Positions 61,519 to 64,000 of a DNA stretch of 64,000 nt are shown here, piece after piece. Made by a program: the position numbers and the translations under genes. Source of the stretch: Fallopia convolvulus (lineage: Eukaryota > Streptophyta > Magnoliopsida > Caryophyllales > Polygonaceae); contig OZ024729.1 of NCBI GenBank assembly GCA_964016875.1, forward strand, positions 20,976,494 through 21,040,493. The letters run 5' to 3'. The notes beneath the pieces are model-generated. The model did not search any database. It was not told the origin of the DNA and saw only the letters and a program-made list of their open reading frames with translations. The first letter of the stretch is position 1. The number at the start of each line of letters is the position of its first letter.

Positions 61519-64000
61519 TTCCCGCTTGGTTTTGGAGAATCTCGTTAAATCCATCCCTCGCTTCCCGCTTGGGGTTGGAGAATCTCGATAAATCCATCCC
61601 TCGCTTCCCGCTTGGGGTTGGAGAATCTCGTTAAGTCCAAACCTCGCTTCCCGCTTGGTGTTGGAGAATCTCGTTAAGTCCAAACCTCGCTTCCCGCATG
61701 GTGTTGGAGAATCTCGTTAAGTCCAAACCTCGCTTCCCGCTTGGGGTTGGAGAATCTCGTTAAGTCCAAACCTCGCTTCCCGCTTGGTGTTGGAGAATCT
61801 CGTTAAGTCCATCCCTCGCTTCCCGCTTGGGGTTGGAGAATCTCGATAAATCCAACCCTAGCTCCCCGTTTGGGGTTGGAGAATCTCGTTAAGTCCAAAC
61901 CTCGCTTCCCGCTTGGTGTTGGAGAATCTCGTTAAATCCATCCCTCGCTTCCCGCTTGGGGTTGGAGAATCTCGATAAATCCATCCCTCGCTTCCCGCTT
62001 GGGGTTGGAGAATCTTGTTAAGTCCAAACCTCTCTTCCCGCTTGGTTTTGGAGAATCTTGTTAAATCCATCCCTCGCTTCCCGCTTGGGGTTGGAGAATC
62101 TCGTTAAGTCCAAACCTCGCTTCCCGCTTGGTGTTGGAGAATCTCGTTAAATCCATCCCTCGCTTCCCGCTTGGGGTTGGAGAATCTCGATAAATCCATC
62201 CCTCGCTTCCCGCTTGGGGTTGGAGAATCTTGTTAAGTCCAAACCTCTCTTCCCGCTTGGTTTTGGAGAATCTTGTTAAATCCATCCCTCGCTTCCCGCT
62301 TGGGGTTGGAGAATCTCGTTAAGTCCAAACCTCGCTTCCCGCTTGGTTTTGAAGAATCTCGTTAAATCCATCCCTCGCTTCCCGCTTGGGGTTGGAGAAT
62401 CTCGATAAATCCATTCCTCGCTTCCCGCTTGGGGTTGGAGAATCTCGTTAAGTCCAAACCTCGCTTCCCGCTTGGTGTTGGAGAATCTCGTTAAGTCCAA
62501 ACCTCGCTTCCCGCATGGTGTTGGAGAATCTCTTTAAGTCCAAACCTCGCTTCCCGCTTGGGGTTGGAGAATCTCGTTAAGTCCAAACCTCGCTTCCCGG
62601 TTGGTGTTGGAGAATCTCGTTAAGTCCAAACCTCGCTTCCCGGTTGGTGTTGGAGAATCTCGTTAAGTCCAAACCTCGCTTCCCGCATGGTGTTGGAGAA
62701 TCTCGTTAAGTCCAAACCTCGCTTCCCGCTTGGTGTTGGAGAATCTCGTTAAGTCCAAACCTCGCTTCCCGCTTGGTGTTGGAGAATCTCGTTAAATCCA
62801 TCCCTCGCTTCCCGCTTGGGGTTGGAGAATCTCGATAAATCCATCCCTCGCTTCCCGCTTGGGGTTGGAGAATCTCGTTAAGTCCAAACCTCGCTTCCCG
62901 CTTGGTGTTGGAGAATCTCGTTAAGTCCAAACCTCGCTTCCCGCTTGGTGTTGGAGAATCTCGTTAAATCCATCCCTCGCTTTCCGCTTGGGGTTGGAGA
63001 ATCTCGATAAATCCATCCCTAGCTTCCCGCTTGGGGTTGGAGAATCTCGTTAAGTCCAAACCTCTCTTCCCGCTTGGTTTTGGAGAATCTCGTTAAATCC
63101 ATCCCTCGCTTCCCGCTTGGGGTTGGAGAATCTCGATAAATCCATCTCTCGCTCCCCGCTTGGGGTAGGAGAATCTCGTTAAGTCCAAACCTCGCTTCCC
63201 GTTTGGGGTTGGAGAATCTCGTTAAGTCCAAACCTCGCTTCCCGGTTGGTGTTGGAGAATCTCGTTAAGTCCAAACCTCGCTTCCCGGTTGGTGTTGGAG
63301 AATCTCGTTAAGTCCAAACCTCGCTTCCCGCATGGTGTTGGAGAATCTCGTTAAGTCCAAACCTCGCTTCCCGCTTGGTGTTGGAGAATCTCGTTAAGTC
63401 CAAACCTCGCTTCCCGCTTGGTGTTGGAGAATCTCGTTAAATCCATCCCTCGCTTCCCGCTTGGGGTTGGAGAATCTCGATAAATCCATCCCTCGCTTCC
63501 CGCTTGGGGTTGGAGAATCTCGTTAAGTCCAAACCTCGCTTCCCGCTTGGTGTTGGAGAATCTCGTTAAGTCCATCCCTCGCTTCCCGCTTGGGGTTGGA
63601 GAATTTCGATAAATCCATCCCTCGCTCTCCGCTTGGGGTTGGAGAATCTCGTTAAGTCCAAACCTCTCTTCCCGCTTGGTTTTGGAGAATCTCGTTAAAT
63701 CCATCCCTCGCTTCCCGCTTGGGGTTGGAGAATCTCGATAAATCCATCTCTCGCTCCCCGCTTGGGGTTGGAGAATCTCGTTAAGTCCAAACCTCGCTTC
63801 CCGCTTGGTGTTGGAGAATCTCGTTAAATCCATCCCTCGCTTCCCGCTTGGGGTTGGAGAATCTCGATAAATCCATCCCTCGCTTCCCGCTTGGGGTTGG
63901 AGAATCTCGTTAAGTCCAAACCTCGCTTCCCGCTTGGTGTTGGAGAATCTCGTTAAGTCCATCCCTCGCTTCCCGCTTGGGGTTGGAGAATTTCGATAAA
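61519..64000. repeat. Family A higher-order unit, incomplete at the window end
   Basis: This unit begins after the 'gtctaaacc' marker near 61,507 and has no further marker before the window ends 2,482 bp later. It lacks the 'gcatggtg' and 'cttagtg' monomers found near 59,560-59,690 in the previous unit. It then carries two separate 'cccggttggtg' doublets (near 62,600 and 62,643; 63,245 and 63,288), and the second follows a family B-like 'cctagcttcccgc' monomer near 63,021. The end of the unit is rearranged. Confidence 0.78.
61864..62293. repeat. 215-bp (5-monomer) tandem duplication, second occurrence
   Basis: This is the same five-monomer duplication as at 59,843-60,272, exactly 2,021 bp further on. 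The duplication was therefore made once and then copied within a larger unit. Confidence 0.8.

Larger units (their letters stand above)
1..64000. repeat. 43-bp satellite tandem array filling the whole window
   Basis: Every part of the window is a head-to-tail copy of one 43-bp monomer. In the commonest version, positions 1-7 are ttcccgc, 8-19 ttggggttggag, 20-26 aatctcg, 27-34 ttaagtcc and 35-43 aaacctcgc. Variation is concentrated at a few sites: position 8 (t/a), 10-13 (gggg, ggtg, gttt, agtg), 25 (c/t), 27 (t/a), 31 (g/a), 36-37 (aa/tc), 38 (c/t) and 42-43. Adjacent monomers can differ by several bases, while copies kilobases apart are nearly identical, which defines a higher-order repeat organisation. 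All copies have the same orientation. I found no foreign insertion, inverted monomer or unique sequence, and neither array edge is in the window. A HinfI-type gaatc occurs in almost every monomer. Array length and homogeneity are typical of eukaryotic heterochromatic satellite. The family and host are not recognised. Confidence 0.98.

Noticed and set aside
1..64000. CRISPR array
   Set aside because: Direct repeats of regular length are present, but monomers abut with no unique spacers, there are no cas genes, and the scale is far beyond any array of that type.
1..64000. Telomeric repeat, because each gggg monomer contains ttggggttgg as in the Tetrahymena telomere
   Set aside because: The match is ten bases once per 43 bp, is not tandem at six bases, and is lost in the ggtg and gttt classes.
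1..64000. tRNA-derived repeat, because ggttggagaatctc loosely resembles a B box
   Set aside because: The central TCGA of the B box is not matched, there is no A box at a suitable distance and no cloverleaf can be drawn in 43 bp.
1..64000. G-quadruplex tract
   Set aside because: Only one run of four Gs occurs per monomer, separated by about 39 bases, so no intramolecular quadruplex of the usual form is predicted.

Overview
The whole 64,000-base window is one uninterrupted tandem array of a 43-bp satellite monomer. I see no gene, RNA gene, transposon, CRISPR array or single-copy DNA on either strand. All monomers run head to tail in one orientation. A monomer starts at base 1, and base 64,000 falls inside another, so both array edges lie outside. 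Counting phase from the first to the last monomer start (1 and 63,970) gives 1,488 complete monomers, of which 15 are one base short (42 bp), plus a 31-base partial copy. The monomer is about 53% GC, with three CpGs and almost no CpG depletion. Tens of kilobases of homogenised satellite indicate a eukaryotic chromosome, probably heterochromatin (centromeric, pericentromeric, subtelomeric or sex-chromosomal). I do not recognise the family and cannot name the organism.

The array is organised on several levels. Three monomer classes alternate to make a 129-bp trimer, and three slightly different trimers make a 387-bp nonamer. These sit in higher-order repeat (HOR) units of about 1-4 kb. Several unit lengths equal a 2,021-bp (47-monomer) base plus modules of whole monomers: +215 (5), +387 (9), +602 (14) and +860 (20). 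This is the pattern expected from unequal exchange in monomer register.

Regional layout. Family A units cover about 1-21 kb and are marked by a 'gtctaaacc' monomer and a doublet of 'cccggttggtg' monomers. Family B units cover about 19.6-45 kb and are marked by 'gttgagtcc', 'cgtttggtg' and the 42-bp monomers; they include a near-identical 3,395-bp tandem duplication at 30.8-37.6 kb. A 1,720-bp unit repeats 2.5 times at 45.6-49.8 kb. Family B returns at 49.8-53.0 kb with a 902-bp duplication. Family A returns from 53.0 kb to the end. Nearly identical family A blocks therefore flank a family B core.

Open reading frames of up to 332 codons exist only on the minus strand. They follow from the repeat arithmetic: 129 bp is 43 codons, and one monomer in three lacks the TAA. 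I do not annotate them as genes. The window's interest lies in satellite evolution and chromosome structure. Monomer classes and distances were read by eye, and exact identities need a dot plot or a repeat-resolved alignment.
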